From Chryseobacterium sp. ERMR1:04 (lineage in GTDB: Bacteria > Bacteroidota > Bacteroidia > Flavobacteriales > Weeksellaceae), in contig NZ_LIRF01000010.1 of assembly GCF_001297705.1 (NCBI RefSeq), forward strand, positions 67,001 to 131,000: DNA of 64,000 nt, in the 5' to 3' direction. Below the pieces are notes generated by a model that did no database searches, was not told the origin of the DNA, and saw nothing but the letters and a program-made list of their open reading frames with translations. Position 1 is the stretch's first letter, and each line of letters opens with the position of its first letter. A program made the position numbers and the translations under genes. Positions 49,468-60,484 of the stretch are shown here, in pieces.

Positions 49468-51981
49468 ATGAAGAAGGCTATTTTATCGATTGCTATATTG
49501 GGTGGGATTTTCTTTTCTGCAAATGTATCGGCACAAACCGAAACTTCAGGCAGAGAAAAGGTGTACAGAGCTACTCATACCAAAGTAACAGAGCTAAAAC
49601 ATACCAAGCTTAAAGTAAATTTTGATTATCAGAAGGAGCAAATGAATGGGGAAGAATGGTTAACCGCTTCGCCTTATTTTTATCCTACCAACGAATTAAC
49701 GCTTGATGCAAAAGGAATGTTGGTGCATGAGGTTGCTTTAGATATTAACGGCAAAAGATCTCCTTTAAAATATGAATATAAAAATGATATTTTAAAGATT
49801 AATTTAGATAAGACCTATCAGAAAAATCAGGATTATACGGTTTATATTAAATATACTTCCCGTCCAAACGAAGTAAAGCAACAAGGAAGTGCGGCGATTA
49901 ATGATGCAAAAGGCTTGTATTTCATTAATGCACAAGGAAAAGATCCAGACATGCCAACTCAGATCTGGACGCAAGGAGAAACAGAATCTTCTTCTGCGTG
50001 GTTCCCAACCATTGATAAACCAAATCAAAAGTCTACTCAGGAAATCTACATGACGGTTCCAGATAAATATGTGACGCTTTCAAACGGGATTATGAAAGAT
50101 TCTCAAAAGGAATCGAACGGATTGAGAACGGATCATTGGGTGATGGATAAAAGACATTCAACTTACCTTTTCTTTATGGGCGTGGGTGAATATGCAATTG
50201 TTAAAGACAAATGGAGAAATATTCCGGTAGATTATTATATTGAAAAGGCATATGAGCCGTATGCAAAACAGATCTACGGAAATACGCCTGAAATGATCGA
50301 GTTTTTCTCTAAAAAGATGGGCTACGATTATCCTTGGGCAAAATATGCACAGATCTCAGGAAGAGATTATGTAAGTGGTGCGATGGAAAATACCACAGCA
50401 ACGCTTCATGGAAGCGATATTTTACAGAAACCAGGACAATTAATTGATGAAAATACTTGGGAAGACACCATTGCTCACGAATTATTTCACCATTGGTTTG
50501 GAGATTTAGTGACTGCAGAAAGCTGGAGCAATCTTACAGTAAACGAATCTTTTGCTAATTATTCCGAATATCTTTGGAATGAATATAAGTATGGAAAAGA
50601 TCAGGCAGATTACCATCAATTGGAAGATGTCAACAGATATATTCACAGTCCGTCTGATTTCAAGGATGATTTGGTGAGATTTGATTATGAGTCTCGTGAA
50701 GATGTTTTTGATTTAGTGACTTACCAAAAGGGTGGCGGAATTCTTCACATGCTGAGAAACTATCTTGGTGATGATGCCTTCTTTGCGGGAATGAATGATT
50801 ATTTAAAAACCAATGAATATCAGAATGCAGAAGCACATCAGTTAAGATTATCATTTGAAAAGGTTTCAGGAAAAGACCTGAACTGGTTCTTTAATCAGTG
50901 GTATTTCGGAAGCGGAAACCCAAAATTGAACTACTCATCTGCTTTTGAGCCTGTTAAGAAACAAGTTACGGTAACGATTAATCAAACGCAAGAGGAGCCT
51001 TTTGAATTTCCTTTGGCAATTGATGTATATGATAATGGCAAACCAAAAAGATATACTGTTTGGGTGGATGCTAAGGCAAAAAATACATTCAATTTTGATG
51101 TTTCAAAAACACCGGATTTAATTAATATCAATGCAGACGGGGTTCTATTGGCTGAAATTACTGATACAAAAACACCAGAGCAGTACTTAATGCAGTTTAC
51201 GAATTCAAAAGAATTTAAAAACAGATATGCTGCGTTGAATGGAATTAAAGATCAGGTTGGAAAAAATCCTGCAGCAACTAAATTATTGGCTGCGGGGATA
51301 AAAGATCCGTATTTCAGAGTGAGAAATAAGGCGTTAGAATTGATGGATTTATCTAATCCGGAACAAATGAAAGCCCTAGGAGCAGAGGTTGAAAAAATAG
51401 CATCTAATGATCCGAAAACATTAACTCAGGCTGCTGCGATTAATGCGTTAGCAAAAACAAAGGATAAAAAATACCTTCCGATTTTTGAAAAAGGAGTGAA
51501 TGCGGTTTCGAATGCAGTGAGAGGAAATTCTTTGGGAGCAATAGCGACTATTGACCCTACCAAAATTGGTGCTTTGGCTGATAAAATAGATCTTAGTGGC
51601 GCTTCAGAAAATCTATTGACACAAATGTTACCGATTGTTGTTAAAAATAAAGTGACTTCTCAAATGGCTAATATTGCTCAGATTGCTGCATTTTATCCTT
51701 TTGTGAAATTCCAAAATCCGGAATTGGGAAAATCTGCTGAAGAAGGATTCAACTGGATCATGACTTCAGATAATTTGAAAGCTACAGAAAGCATTACGAA
51801 AATGTTGTCCCGTGCAAAAGGACAAATGGGAGATAATGCCCAGGCAAAAATGATGATTTCTCAAATGTTGAAAGATGGTCTGAATAAAAAGATGGATCTG
51901 TTAAAACAAAATCCTCAAAAAGCTTCAAGTATCAATCCACAAATTGACGCCATTAATAAGGCGATTGAAGATTTTAAATAA
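49468..51981 (+). CDS. Secreted M1-family metallopeptidase
   Basis: This 837-residue exported aminopeptidase has a signal peptide (FSANVSAQ), an N-terminal beta domain and the exopeptidase motif SGAMENTTAT. The zinc site is HELFHHW with the third ligand in NESFANYSEYL. A C-terminal helical HEAT-like domain (about 610-837) is of the ERAP type. It trims N-terminal residues from peptides outside the cytoplasm. No T9SS sorting domain is present, so it is probably periplasmic. Confidence 0.93.
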   Translation: MKKAILSIAILGGIFFSANVSAQTETSGREKVYRATHTKVTELKHTKLKVNFDYQKEQMNGEEWLTASPYFYPTNELTLDAKGMLVHEVALDINGKRSPLKYEYKNDILKINLDKTYQKNQDYTVYIKYTSRPNEVKQQGSAAINDAKGLYFINAQGKDPDMPTQIWTQGETESSSAWFPTIDKPNQKSTQEIYMTVPDKYVTLSNGIMKDSQKESNGLRTDHWVMDKRHSTYLFFMGVGEYAIVKDKWRNIPVDYYIEKAYEPYAKQIYGNTPEMIEFFSKKMGYDYPWAKYAQISGRDYVSGAMENTTATLHGSDILQKPGQLIDENTWEDTIAHELFHHWFGDLVTAESWSNLTVNESFANYSEYLWNEYKYGKDQADYHQLEDVNRYIHSPSDFKDDLVRFDYESREDVFDLVTYQKGGGILHMLRNYLGDDAFFAGMNDYLKTNEYQNAEAHQLRLSFEKVSGKDLNWFFNQWYFGSGNPKLNYSSAFEPVKKQVTVTINQTQEEPFEFPLAIDVYDNGKPKRYTVWVDAKAKNTFNFDVSKTPDLININADGVLLAEITDTKTPEQYLMQFTNSKEFKNRYAALNGIKDQVGKNPAATKLLAAGIKDPYFRVRNKALELMDLSNPEQMKALGAEVEKIASNDPKTLTQAAAINALAKTKDKKYLPIFEKGVNAVSNAVRGNSLGAIATIDPTKIGALADKIDLSGASENLLTQMLPIVVKNKVTSQMANIAQIAAFYPFVKFQNPELGKSAEEGFNWIMTSDNLKATESITKMLSRAKGQMGDNAQAKMMISQMLKDGLNKKMDLLKQNPQKASSINPQIDAINKAIEDFK

Positions 51982-52004
51982 TAAAAGCTAAATTAAACGT
52001 TTTT

Positions 52005-52032
52005 AAAGCATCTCATTTTGGGATGCTTTTTT
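52005..52032 (+). terminator. Terminator of the M1 peptidase gene
   Basis: AAAGCATC and GATGCTTT flank a 9-nt loop and lead into a T-run. Confidence 0.85.
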
Positions 52033-52113
52033 AGCATTAATGCTAAAAAACAGGTGAATAATGAACCTTATTTTGAATTATCTTTTATAATTTAGTTTTA
52101 AAATTACAGAATT

Positions 52114-53442
52114 ATGACTTTTGGAATTGAAGCTGCAAGCTATTATGTACCATCTTTATATTTGGAAATTAAAGATTTAGCAGAGAAAAGAGGAATTGAA
52201 CCCGCAAAATTAGAAAAAGGATTAGGGTTGCATAAAATGGGATTTCCCGATGTTCATGAAGATGCAGCTACTTTTGCAGCAGAATCTTTATTAAAATTAA
52301 TACATGATTATACGATTAATCCAAAAGATATTGCCCGCATTTACTTAGGAACGGAAAGCGCTTTAGATGCTGCAAAACCAACCGCTTCTTATGCGATGCA
52401 AATGGTAGAAAAAGTATTGGAAAAGGAATTTGGAGAAAGATGTTTCAGAAACTGTGATGTGGTAGATATGACTTTCGCCTGTGTAGGAGCAGTAGATGCT
52501 TTACATAATTCTTTAGATTTTGTGAGGGTAAATCCGGACAAAAAAGCAATCGTGATCGCCAGCGATTACGCAAAATACGAATTGGCTTCTTCAGGCGAAT
52601 ACACACAAGGTGGTGGAGCTGTATCTTTATTGATCTCTTCAAAACCTGATTTGTTGGAAATTGAAAACAATTGGGGAGTGGCTACAGAAAGTGTTTTTGA
52701 TTTTTTCAAACCCAGACGACAGTATAAGAAAGAAGACCTAACAAATGCTTCCGAATCTTTTCCCGATAAAATAGAAATCTTTACGGATGAACCTGTTTTT
52801 GATGGTCAGTATTCCAACCAATGTTATCAGGATAGAATCAGAGAAGCCTACAGCCACTATAAAGAAATTACAGGGAAAAGTAAGCCTTATGAAAATTGGA
52901 AATATTTGATTTTCCATCTTCCGTATGCTTTCCACGGTAAAAGAGTTTTCACTGAGATTTACAGTTTAGAAAATGGACTTTCTTATGGTACTCCCGATGA
53001 ACAAAAAGCGGTGGCGAAGTCTGAAAATTATATTCAGTTTATCAATAATACGATAGAAAAATCACAAAGAGCTTCATCCGAAATTGGCAATATGTATACA
53101 GCTTCTATTTTCATGGCCTTACTTTCTGCATTACAAATCTCTTTTAATGAAAATGAAGAATTAAAAGGTTCCGAAATTGGGTTTTTTGGCTACGGAAGCG
53201 GATCAAAATCTAAAGTATTCGCAGGGAAAGTTTCAGAAAACTGGAAAACGGTTGTGGCAAAATGGAATTTATTTGAAGGCTTAAAAAACAGAACCGCCAT
53301 TGATTTTGAAACCTACGAAAAACTGCATAGAAAGCAATTAGAAGAATCCGTTAATGAAAATTATAAAGGGTTTGGATTACAATCCATTGAATTAGAAAAT
53401 CCTGTTTTACAAGGAGCAAGGTATTATGGGTATCAAGATTAA
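52114..53442 (+). CDS. Hydroxymethylglutaryl-CoA synthase family protein
   Basis: This 442-residue thiolase-fold enzyme has the nucleophile C123 in MTFACVGAVDAL, a conserved His region HLPYAFHGKRVF and GFFGYGSGSKSK near the C-terminus. It would condense acetyl-CoA with acetoacetyl-CoA in the mevalonate route to isoprenoids. No other mevalonate gene is in the window. The length is slightly above the bacterial norm. Confidence 0.88.
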   Translation: MTFGIEAASYYVPSLYLEIKDLAEKRGIEPAKLEKGLGLHKMGFPDVHEDAATFAAESLLKLIHDYTINPKDIARIYLGTESALDAAKPTASYAMQMVEKVLEKEFGERCFRNCDVVDMTFACVGAVDALHNSLDFVRVNPDKKAIVIASDYAKYELASSGEYTQGGGAVSLLISSKPDLLEIENNWGVATESVFDFFKPRRQYKKEDLTNASESFPDKIEIFTDEPVFDGQYSNQCYQDRIREAYSHYKEITGKSKPYENWKYLIFHLPYAFHGKRVFTEIYSLENGLSYGTPDEQKAVAKSENYIQFINNTIEKSQRASSEIGNMYTASIFMALLSALQISFNENEELKGSEIGFFGYGSGSKSKVFAGKVSENWKTVVAKWNLFEGLKNRTAIDFETYEKLHRKQLEESVNENYKGFGLQSIELENPVLQGARYYGYQD

Positions 53443-53462
53443 CTTTATCTAAGAACACAATG

Positions 53463-53490
53463 AAAAGCCAGCTGTATACAGTTGGCTTTT
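53463..53490 (+). terminator. Terminator of the HMG-CoA synthase gene
   Basis: AAAAGCCA and TGGCTTTT flank a self-complementary 12-nt middle (GCTGTATACAGT), giving a long stem 20 nt after the stop. Confidence 0.82.
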
Positions 53491-53838
53491 ATATTTATAT
53501 TATAATTTGTTAAAAAGAGAGGTTGTTTAACTTTCTGTTAAGTTTTGAGGCTTTTTCTGTGGATAAATATTAACTAAATTATTGTTTTATTGATAAATCA
53601 ACGATGATTACTCTTTAATTATTTCATTAATATTCTATTGGTGGTGAATTTTTTTTATCATAAAAAGTAATTATAGTATTTTGAAGTTTTTTTTTATTTT
53701 TAAATAAAACGTTAAAAGTAGGTGTGTAGATGTATTTTATCTCTTTTTATTATTAGAGATAAATATAAAAGTTTACTAATGATGATTGTTAATGAAAATC
53801 AGCAAGTTGTATTGGTTTGTTTTAGAGTGTTTTATGAA

Positions 53839-53869
53839 TTGTTATTGTTAAAGCTTATTAACATATTTG
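53839..53869 (+). promoter_or_regulatory. Candidate promoter for the SusC/SusD operon
   Basis: TTG at 53839-53841 and CATATTTG at 53862-53869 (7 of 8 bases of TAnnTTTG) have a 20-nt gap. The start codon lies 29 nt downstream. Confidence 0.45.
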
Positions 53870-53897
53870 CTTCTAGAAAAACACTAAATAAAAAAAC

Positions 53898-56728
53898 ATG
53901 AAAGTAAAACTACGCATTGCCACAGCGGGCGTTTTGTTTTTTACAGGGCAGTTTATAAGTGCTCAACAAAAAAATAATGACTCTTTAAAAGAAGCAAAAA
54001 TAGATGAAGTAGTTGTAACGGGATACCAGAAAAAAAGTAAAGATGAAGTTACTTCTGCCATTACGGTAGTATCAGGAAAATCATTATCTAATTTTTCTTC
54101 TTCTACATTAGGAACAAATGCTTTACAAGGCAAAGCTGTGGGGGTAGATATTTCTTCTTTGAATGGGAAGCCCGGTTCCGGATCAGTCATCAATATTCGA
54201 GGATTAGGAAATATTACAACGAGTGTTGGAGCTTCTAATCCATTATTTGTCATTGACGGATTTATTGTGGGAAATGACCAAAGAGCTCAGGATGTTTTCA
54301 ATGCCATCAATCCAAACGATTATGAGAGTATCTCTGTGCTGAAAGATGCCGCTGCTGCGGCTATTTATGGTTCTCAGGGGGCGAATGGAGTTATTGTCTT
54401 GAGTACTAAAAGTGGTAAATCAGGAAAACCTATCATTACGTTGAGCTCACGAATCGGATTCTCTGAAAAAATTAAAGATATCAATTTCAGAATGATGAAT
54501 TCTGCAGAGAAAATTGATTATGAGAAAAAGATGTATGATTTAGGTATTGGTGGATACACAAAATGGACAGATTCAAATGTTTCAGCTGCTCTTGCTTTAG
54601 ATCATAATTGGCAAAAAGATATTTTAAGAAGATCTGCCATTGAGTCTTATCAAATAGGAATAAGAGGAGGAAATGAAAAATCGAAATATACATTTTCATT
54701 AGGTTACGATTCAGACAATGGTATTGTACAAAATATCCACGCTTATAAGAGATATACAGGGAGAATGAAATATGAAGCTACCCCAACTGATAGATTGAGT
54801 TTTGGAGTTTCAACAGGAGTAAATTATAGTATGTCTCAGGAGATTAGAGATCGAAATAATGAGCAGAACCCATTTAGAGCAATGTATTCTTATAATCCCT
54901 ACGAACCTGTATATAATGCTGATGGAAGCTATAATTCTACAAAGAAAGCATTTCCAATTTTAGAAGCACTAAAAAATAACCCAGAAAATATCAATTCCTT
55001 AATTTTTGACGGAAATATATTTGCTCAGTATAAAATTTTAGATGGACTAAATTTTAAGACTCAGTTAGGAGGATATTATAACAACATAAGACGAACTTCT
55101 AAGATTTTAAGAGGATCTTATCTTGATAATGTTTTAGGGCTTGGCGGAAGGGTGCTCGAACAAAATCAAAATCGTTTTAGATATACCAATTCCAATATAT
55201 TAAATTATACCAAATCATTTGGAAACCATAGTATTGATCTATTAGGCTTAGTAGAATATACAGAGTTTAGGAATGATTTATTAGTGGTACAGGACAAAAC
55301 TTTTCAATTCCTACTTTAAGTGAACTCAGTAATGCATCAACTCCATTTGCCATTGTAGGATACGATGAATTATATAGAACGTTTTCTTATGGAGCTTTCC
55401 TAACCTATGATTATGCTAAAAAATATATACTAACGGCTTCTGCCAGACAGGATAAAGACTCCCGATTTGGTAGGAATAATGTGAAATCTGAGCCATTTTG
55501 GTCATTAAGTGGTGCATGGAATGTTACCAATGAAGACTTTTTAAAAGATAATAACATTGTCTCTCTTTTAAAACTTAGGGCTTCTGTTGGAACAAGAGGG
55601 TACAATAATATTGGCCTCAATCTAAATAATGTACTCATGACGGGAGGCGGATATGGAAGTTTTCCTATTGCAGCTTTAAATCCTAATTATGGAAACCCGG
55701 ATCTTAAATGGGAAGTTACAAAATCACAAAACTACGGAGCAGAATTTGGTTTCCTAAACAATAGAATAAAAGGTACGCTGGATTATTTTATCGATCAGAA
55801 GAAAGATTTCATATTAGCGATACCAAATCTTAGCTCAGAAGGAGGTGGGTATACAAAATATATCAATGCCGGTGATTTACAAAATAAAGGATTGGAAATT
55901 AGTATTTCGGCTGATATTATTAAAAATCAAAATTTTAAATGGAGTGTTCGTGCCAATACCAGTATGATGAGCTATAAACTCAATAAACTGAGAGATGGAG
56001 AAAAAGAAAGAATTTATGATAATAATATTTTAAGAGAGGGCTACACACCATTTTCATTTTACTTAGTAAGAAGTGCCGGAATTAATCCTGAAAATGGAAA
56101 TGAACTCTATTATACAAAAGATGGAGGAACAACTGAGGTATATAATTCTAATGATGCTGTTTTAATAGAAGGCAAATCACCGCTTCCTAAATATTTTGGA
56201 GGTTTTGGTACTTCATTGTCTTATAAAGGTTTAGACCTGCAGGCAGATTTTAGCTATAAGTCAGGTAATTATGTTTATAATAGCATGGCTCGGGATATGT
56301 TGAATTATGCCAATGGAACAACCGGTAATATGAGAGCGGATGCTGCGAATTATTGGACAGCTCCCGGCCAGACCAATGTACTGCCAAGACCTAATAATAC
56401 AAACAATGCACCCGGTGGCATTACCGGTCTACAACAAACCGACAGGTTTTTACAGAATGCATCTTACATTCGATTAAGAAACGTAAGCATAGGATACACC
56501 TTTGATAAGAAAACATTGGGTGAATCTTTTCCTGTTAATAGAATCAGGGTTTCTCTGACAGGGCAAAATTTAATGACCTGGACAAAATTTGAAGGAGATC
56601 CTGAAGTATCTGTTGGTTCAGGAGAAAGCCAAACAGGAGTTGGACAAACCTTCATTAGTGGAGCTTACTCATCTTACAGTTATCCTGCCGTAAAAACATA
56701 TTTGTTCGGAATAGAAGTAGAATTTTAA
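53898..56728 (+). pseudogene. SusC/RagA-like TonB-linked outer-membrane protein, frameshifted
   Basis: The frame from 53898 has a signal peptide, EVVVTGYQKK, plug motifs (INIRGLGNI, SVLKDAAAAAIYGSQGANGVI) and barrel sequence, but stops at 55319 after TFQFLL. One base out of phase, GQNFSIPTLSELSNASTPF resumes the barrel and runs to 56728, ending LFGIEVEF. A single missing base between about 55284 and 55295 explains both halves. The joined protein would be about 944 residues, lacking the usual N-terminal beta-sandwich. It is either a decayed gene or a sequencing error. It is paired with SusD. Confidence 0.88.
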
Positions 56729-56742
56729 AACACAATAGAATT

Positions 56743-58233
56743 ATGAAAAAAATAATTAACATATCGATACTATCCTTACTGTCTTTTTTATCACTTCAAT
56801 GCAGTGATGATAGATTTGATGTTCTTCCGAATGATCAGGATTCTCCTGAAAATATTTTTACTTCAGAATCAAACTTCAGAGTGGTGATGGATGGGGCTTA
56901 TGATGCATTTAAGGGGCGTACTTATTACAATAGCGATACAGGAAGTTCTATTATACTTGGTGATGTGCTGGCAGATAATCTGATTTTAAATACACAAGGA
57001 AGACAAACCAATAAATCAGCATATGAATGGTCTTATACACCACAAACAAAAGATGTTACGAATTTGTATACGTCTGCATATAAAGTTATTTCCAGGGCAA
57101 ATAATATTTTAGATAATATTAATAAAGTTCCGTATACCGATTATATGAAGAACATAGAGGCAGAAGCTAAAGCGGTAAGGGCAATTGCTCATTTTGATCT
57201 GGTGAGGGCATATGCCAAAATTCCTACGCAAAGCAATGATGCTCCATCTTCATTAGGGATAGCATATGTAAAAACTTTTAACCCTGAAATTAAACCGTCA
57301 AGAGATGCTTCTGTGACCATAACGTATGATAAAATTATTGCAGATTTACAAGACGCATTGGTTAATATTAATTCTAACAATAATACAGTTGGAAGATTAA
57401 ATAAAACATCCGTTTTAGGATTTTTATCTCGTGTTTATTTATACAAAGGAGAGTATGATAAAGCCATACAATATGGGGAGCAGTGTATTACAGCATATCC
57501 ATCGGTAGGAACAAAAGCAAATTTTGTTAACATTTGGAGAGATGCCAGTAATGATGGAAATTTGTTTACAATCTTAAATGCTAATTTAGATTATGACAAC
57601 GTAAATGTTGGAGTAGCTTATAATCAGAACTCTGTAAATCCTGCTGGTATTCGTTCTGAGTATAATGTCAACTATGATTTATTTACGAAATATGGTAATG
57701 GAAATGACATTAGAAAAGAAGCTTATGTTCTTACAACCAATTTTGTAAATACTCAGTATAATCATGTTGTTAAATACAGATCAAGGGCGGGTTCAGCAGC
57801 TGCTCAGGTAGTAGATGTTAAATTCTTAAGATCTGCGGAGGTTTATCTTAATGTTGCGGAAGCTTATATGAAGTCATCAGCTCCTAATCAAATCAAAGCA
57901 CTTCAATTGCTTAATACATTGAGAGCACAAAGATATGGGACTTCAACTTCTCCTTATATACCGGGAATAGAAACAGGAACCTCTTTATTAAATGCGATTT
58001 ATTATGAAAGAAGATTAGAATTAGCATTTGAGAATGATAGATTCTGGACGATTAAAAGGTTAGGACAGGCAGTTGTAAGGTCAGACTATGGTTCAGCTGT
58101 AGATGGTGGGGGAACAGATGCTCCAACTGGAGCTTTAAAAACGCTACCCGCAAATAATTTTAGATTTGTATTACCAATTCCACAGGATGCCATCAACTTA
58201 AATCCAAACCTAGTACAAAATAACGGGTATTAA
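56743..58233 (+). CDS. SusD/RagB-family nutrient-binding lipoprotein
   Basis: This 496-residue protein has a lipoprotein signal (LSLQC, lipid Cys near residue 21), followed by a tetratricopeptide-like helical body: AEAKAVRAIAHFDLVRAYA, LGFLSRVYLYKGEYDKAI and RRLELAFENDRFWTIKRLG. It ends with LPIPQDAINLNPNLVQNNGY. It is the surface lipoprotein that covers the SusC channel. The start lies 14 nt after the SusC stop. The substrate is not indicated. Confidence 0.93.
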   Translation: MKKIINISILSLLSFLSLQCSDDRFDVLPNDQDSPENIFTSESNFRVVMDGAYDAFKGRTYYNSDTGSSIILGDVLADNLILNTQGRQTNKSAYEWSYTPQTKDVTNLYTSAYKVISRANNILDNINKVPYTDYMKNIEAEAKAVRAIAHFDLVRAYAKIPTQSNDAPSSLGIAYVKTFNPEIKPSRDASVTITYDKIIADLQDALVNINSNNNTVGRLNKTSVLGFLSRVYLYKGEYDKAIQYGEQCITAYPSVGTKANFVNIWRDASNDGNLFTILNANLDYDNVNVGVAYNQNSVNPAGIRSEYNVNYDLFTKYGNGNDIRKEAYVLTTNFVNTQYNHVVKYRSRAGSAAAQVVDVKFLRSAEVYLNVAEAYMKSSAPNQIKALQLLNTLRAQRYGTSTSPYIPGIETGTSLLNAIYYERRLELAFENDRFWTIKRLGQAVVRSDYGSAVDGGGTDAPTGALKTLPANNFRFVLPIPQDAINLNPNLVQNNGY

Positions 58234-58282
58234 GATTTTAATTATCAGGAATTTGATAAATAAATATTTAAAGTGAATAACA

Positions 58283-58316
58283 AAAAACGAGACTATATTT
58301 TTATAGTCTCGTTTTT
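58283..58316. terminator. Terminator between convergent SusD and esterase genes
   Basis: AAAACGAGACTATA and TATAGTCTCGTTTT form a near-perfect stem with a short T-rich loop and T-runs on both strands, serving both genes. Confidence 0.88.
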
Positions 58317-58339
58317 CATAGAGGTATTAAAGTGTAGTT

Positions 58340-59284
58340 TTAATTTTTCCAGAAGCCACTATTCTGAGCCCAAATCTTAAAAAGTTCGGGCCAAGCAGAC
58401 ACTTCACTCCCTTTTTTACCTAAGCCCCAGCCATGTCCTCCCGTTTGGAAAATATGCATTTCAACAGGAATATTTGCGTTTTTTAAAGCTTTATCCATTA
58501 GATAACTGTTATCTACAGGAGAAATAGGATCGTCCAAAGCTTGTGCTAAAAATGTAGGTGGAGTATGGGCATTCACTTGTTTTTCTACAGAAAAAGCAAC
58601 TTCCTCTTGGGTTGTTGGCTGATTTCCTAGAATACTTTTTAAAGAATGGGTTTTATTATTGGGCGGAAGCATTGAAATCACGGGGTATATAAGTCCTGCA
58701 AAATCTGGCTTTGCAGATAAGGAATCAATAGCATCAACGGGTTTGTAAAAATTTTTGTCAAAAAGAGTAGAGGTGATGCCTGCTAAATGGCCTCCTGCTG
58801 AAAACCCTAAAATTCCAATTTTATGTTGATCTATACCGTAATGTTTGGCTAGATTACGAATGATTCGTATAGCACGTTGAGCGTCTTCAAAGGGCACTTT
58901 GGTGCTGCTCCAGTTTTCCTGAGGCAACCTATAAATGAGCTCAAATGCCGTTACTCCTTCAGATTGTAGCCAGTTAGCAGCTGGCGTACTTTCTTTTCCT
59001 AGTTCAATATGAGCATATCCGCCGCCGCTGATCACTAAAATTGCGGTCTCATTGGGATGTTGAGGTTGATGAACAATGAGCCTTGGGATAGAAACATTCG
59101 TTACAGACCCTTTGTCGCTAATGAGCTCTGAACTCCGATTTCCTCCCGCATTTGGCATATGAGATGGCCATAAATCAATTTGTTCTAAGTTAGTTTGAAT
59201 GCTGAATTTTTGCCCCTTACCTTGTGCACTGATTGATGCGTTGGCAGAAAATAATAAAGCAGTAATGATCATAAATGCTCTCAT
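58340..59284 (-). CDS. Secreted alpha/beta-hydrolase esterase (acetyl-xylan-esterase-like)
   Basis: This 314-residue protein from ATG 59284 has a signal peptide (MRAFMIITALLFSANASISAQ-like). The longer ATG at 59329 would bury it and is rejected. Catalytic elements are the oxyanion GGGYAHIELG, the nucleophile elbow GFSAGGHLAG, Asp in ALDDPISP and His in GGHGWG. Related enzymes remove acetyl groups from sugars. It is convergent with the SusC/SusD pair, which would fit glycan processing, but it could also act independently. Confidence 0.85.
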   Translation of the reverse strand: MRAFMIITALLFSANASISAQGKGQKFSIQTNLEQIDLWPSHMPNAGGNRSSELISDKGSVTNVSIPRLIVHQPQHPNETAILVISGGGYAHIELGKESTPAANWLQSEGVTAFELIYRLPQENWSSTKVPFEDAQRAIRIIRNLAKHYGIDQHKIGILGFSAGGHLAGITSTLFDKNFYKPVDAIDSLSAKPDFAGLIYPVISMLPPNNKTHSLKSILGNQPTTQEEVAFSVEKQVNAHTPPTFLAQALDDPISPVDNSYLMDKALKNANIPVEMHIFQTGGHGWGLGKKGSEVSAWPELFKIWAQNSGFWKN

Positions 59285-59380
59285 CGTAATAAGCGGATAA
59301 CTTAGGCTATCCTGGATGAGGTGCTGCAAAAAAGATGCAAATTTTGATGGTGGAGAAATGATTTGAACGCTAACAACAAT

Positions 59381-60304
59381 CTACTCATTAAACGTAGTAT
59401 TGTTTTGAAAACTTTTCGGAGTAATTCCTACCAATTGTTTAAAAACTCTGGTGAAATAATTGGTGTCTGAGAATCCTGTTTGATAGGCAGTTTCTTTAAT
59501 GCTGTTCTGGCTCACCAATAGTTCTTTAGCCCTGTTTATTCTTTCCTGTAAAATAAATTCATTCGGAGAAGTCCCGAGCTCATCTTTAAACATTTTAAAG
59601 AAATTAGATTTGCTTACATAAGCCAACTTAGCAATACTGTCGATTGATAATTTCTGATGAAGATTATTTTTAATATAGTCAACGGCAAAACCAATTCTGG
59701 ATTTATTTTTAGCAATATTTTTCTCAACCATACTTCTTGCTTGGGTTTGCATTAGCCTTATCAGGAGTTCTTTCAACGCAAAATCTGCCATAATATCTTT
59801 TTCAGAATTGTCATCCATGGCGATTCTCATGATATTGTTGGTCGCAGAAGCAAGAGATTTATTGTTAAAAAGAAAATATTCATCGAGTTGAATATTCCAT
59901 TGTGAAGTTTCATCTACTTTTGGTAAATGATAATTTAAATGGTTTAAAGAGGTTTCAATAAAATCAGGATTAAGGCTTAAAGCAATGCATTGTGAGGGCG
60001 TTTCGTCGGCTTCAGGAAAATCAATGACCATGGTTTCTCCTGGGGCAACCAAAATACTTTCTCCCGGAAAATAGTCGAAATAATTGGTTTTATTATCCAG
60101 CTTCATATGTTTTTTACCACGGAGCATCGCTGTAAAAGCAATATTTTCAAAATGAAGTTTTACGTCAAAAGCGGTTTTATGGGTTTCATAGATACTAAAT
60201 TCACAGTTGTTTAGATTGAATTTCGTTTGATTTTCAATGAGGTTTAAAAGCTGATTTTCCTTCTTTAATTCAGGAGTATTTAATAAAAATTTATTATTAT
60301 TCAT
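59381..60304 (-). CDS. AraC-family transcriptional regulator
   Basis: This 307-residue regulator has an N-terminal ligand domain (AraC_N-like; YFDYFPGESILVAPGETMVIDFP). A C-terminal double helix-turn-helix region spans about 205-307 (LSIDSIAKLAYVSKSNFFKM and IKETAYQTGFSDTNYFTRVF). It is divergent from the aldehyde dehydrogenase gene across 180 nt, so it most likely regulates that cluster. It could also regulate the esterase downstream. Confidence 0.92.
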   Translation of the reverse strand: MNNNKFLLNTPELKKENQLLNLIENQTKFNLNNCEFSIYETHKTAFDVKLHFENIAFTAMLRGKKHMKLDNKTNYFDYFPGESILVAPGETMVIDFPEADETPSQCIALSLNPDFIETSLNHLNYHLPKVDETSQWNIQLDEYFLFNNKSLASATNNIMRIAMDDNSEKDIMADFALKELLIRLMQTQARSMVEKNIAKNKSRIGFAVDYIKNNLHQKLSIDSIAKLAYVSKSNFFKMFKDELGTSPNEFILQERINRAKELLVSQNSIKETAYQTGFSDTNYFTRVFKQLVGITPKSFQNNTTFNE

Positions 60305-60484
60305 TTCTAAACATTTTTTGTTGCCTCTTCTTTCAAATATAGAAATTAAAATGCGATACAGTTGTTAATAAAACTATAAAATTAAGCCTCTGCACTATTG
60401 TGATGCTTTTTTATACGATTGTGCTATAGGGTTCTCAGAGGTAAGTGTAATTTGGTTGTACAGAAAAATTAAAATTATACTAAT

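Larger units (their letters stand above)
53443..53897. other. Long promoter region upstream of the SusC gene
   Basis: About 455 AT-rich nt with the terminator at 53463-53490, a solo repeat end (AGAGGTTGTTTAACTTT, near 53517-53533) related to 6329-6563, and the promoter at 53839-53869. No coding sequence is supported. Confidence 0.55.
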
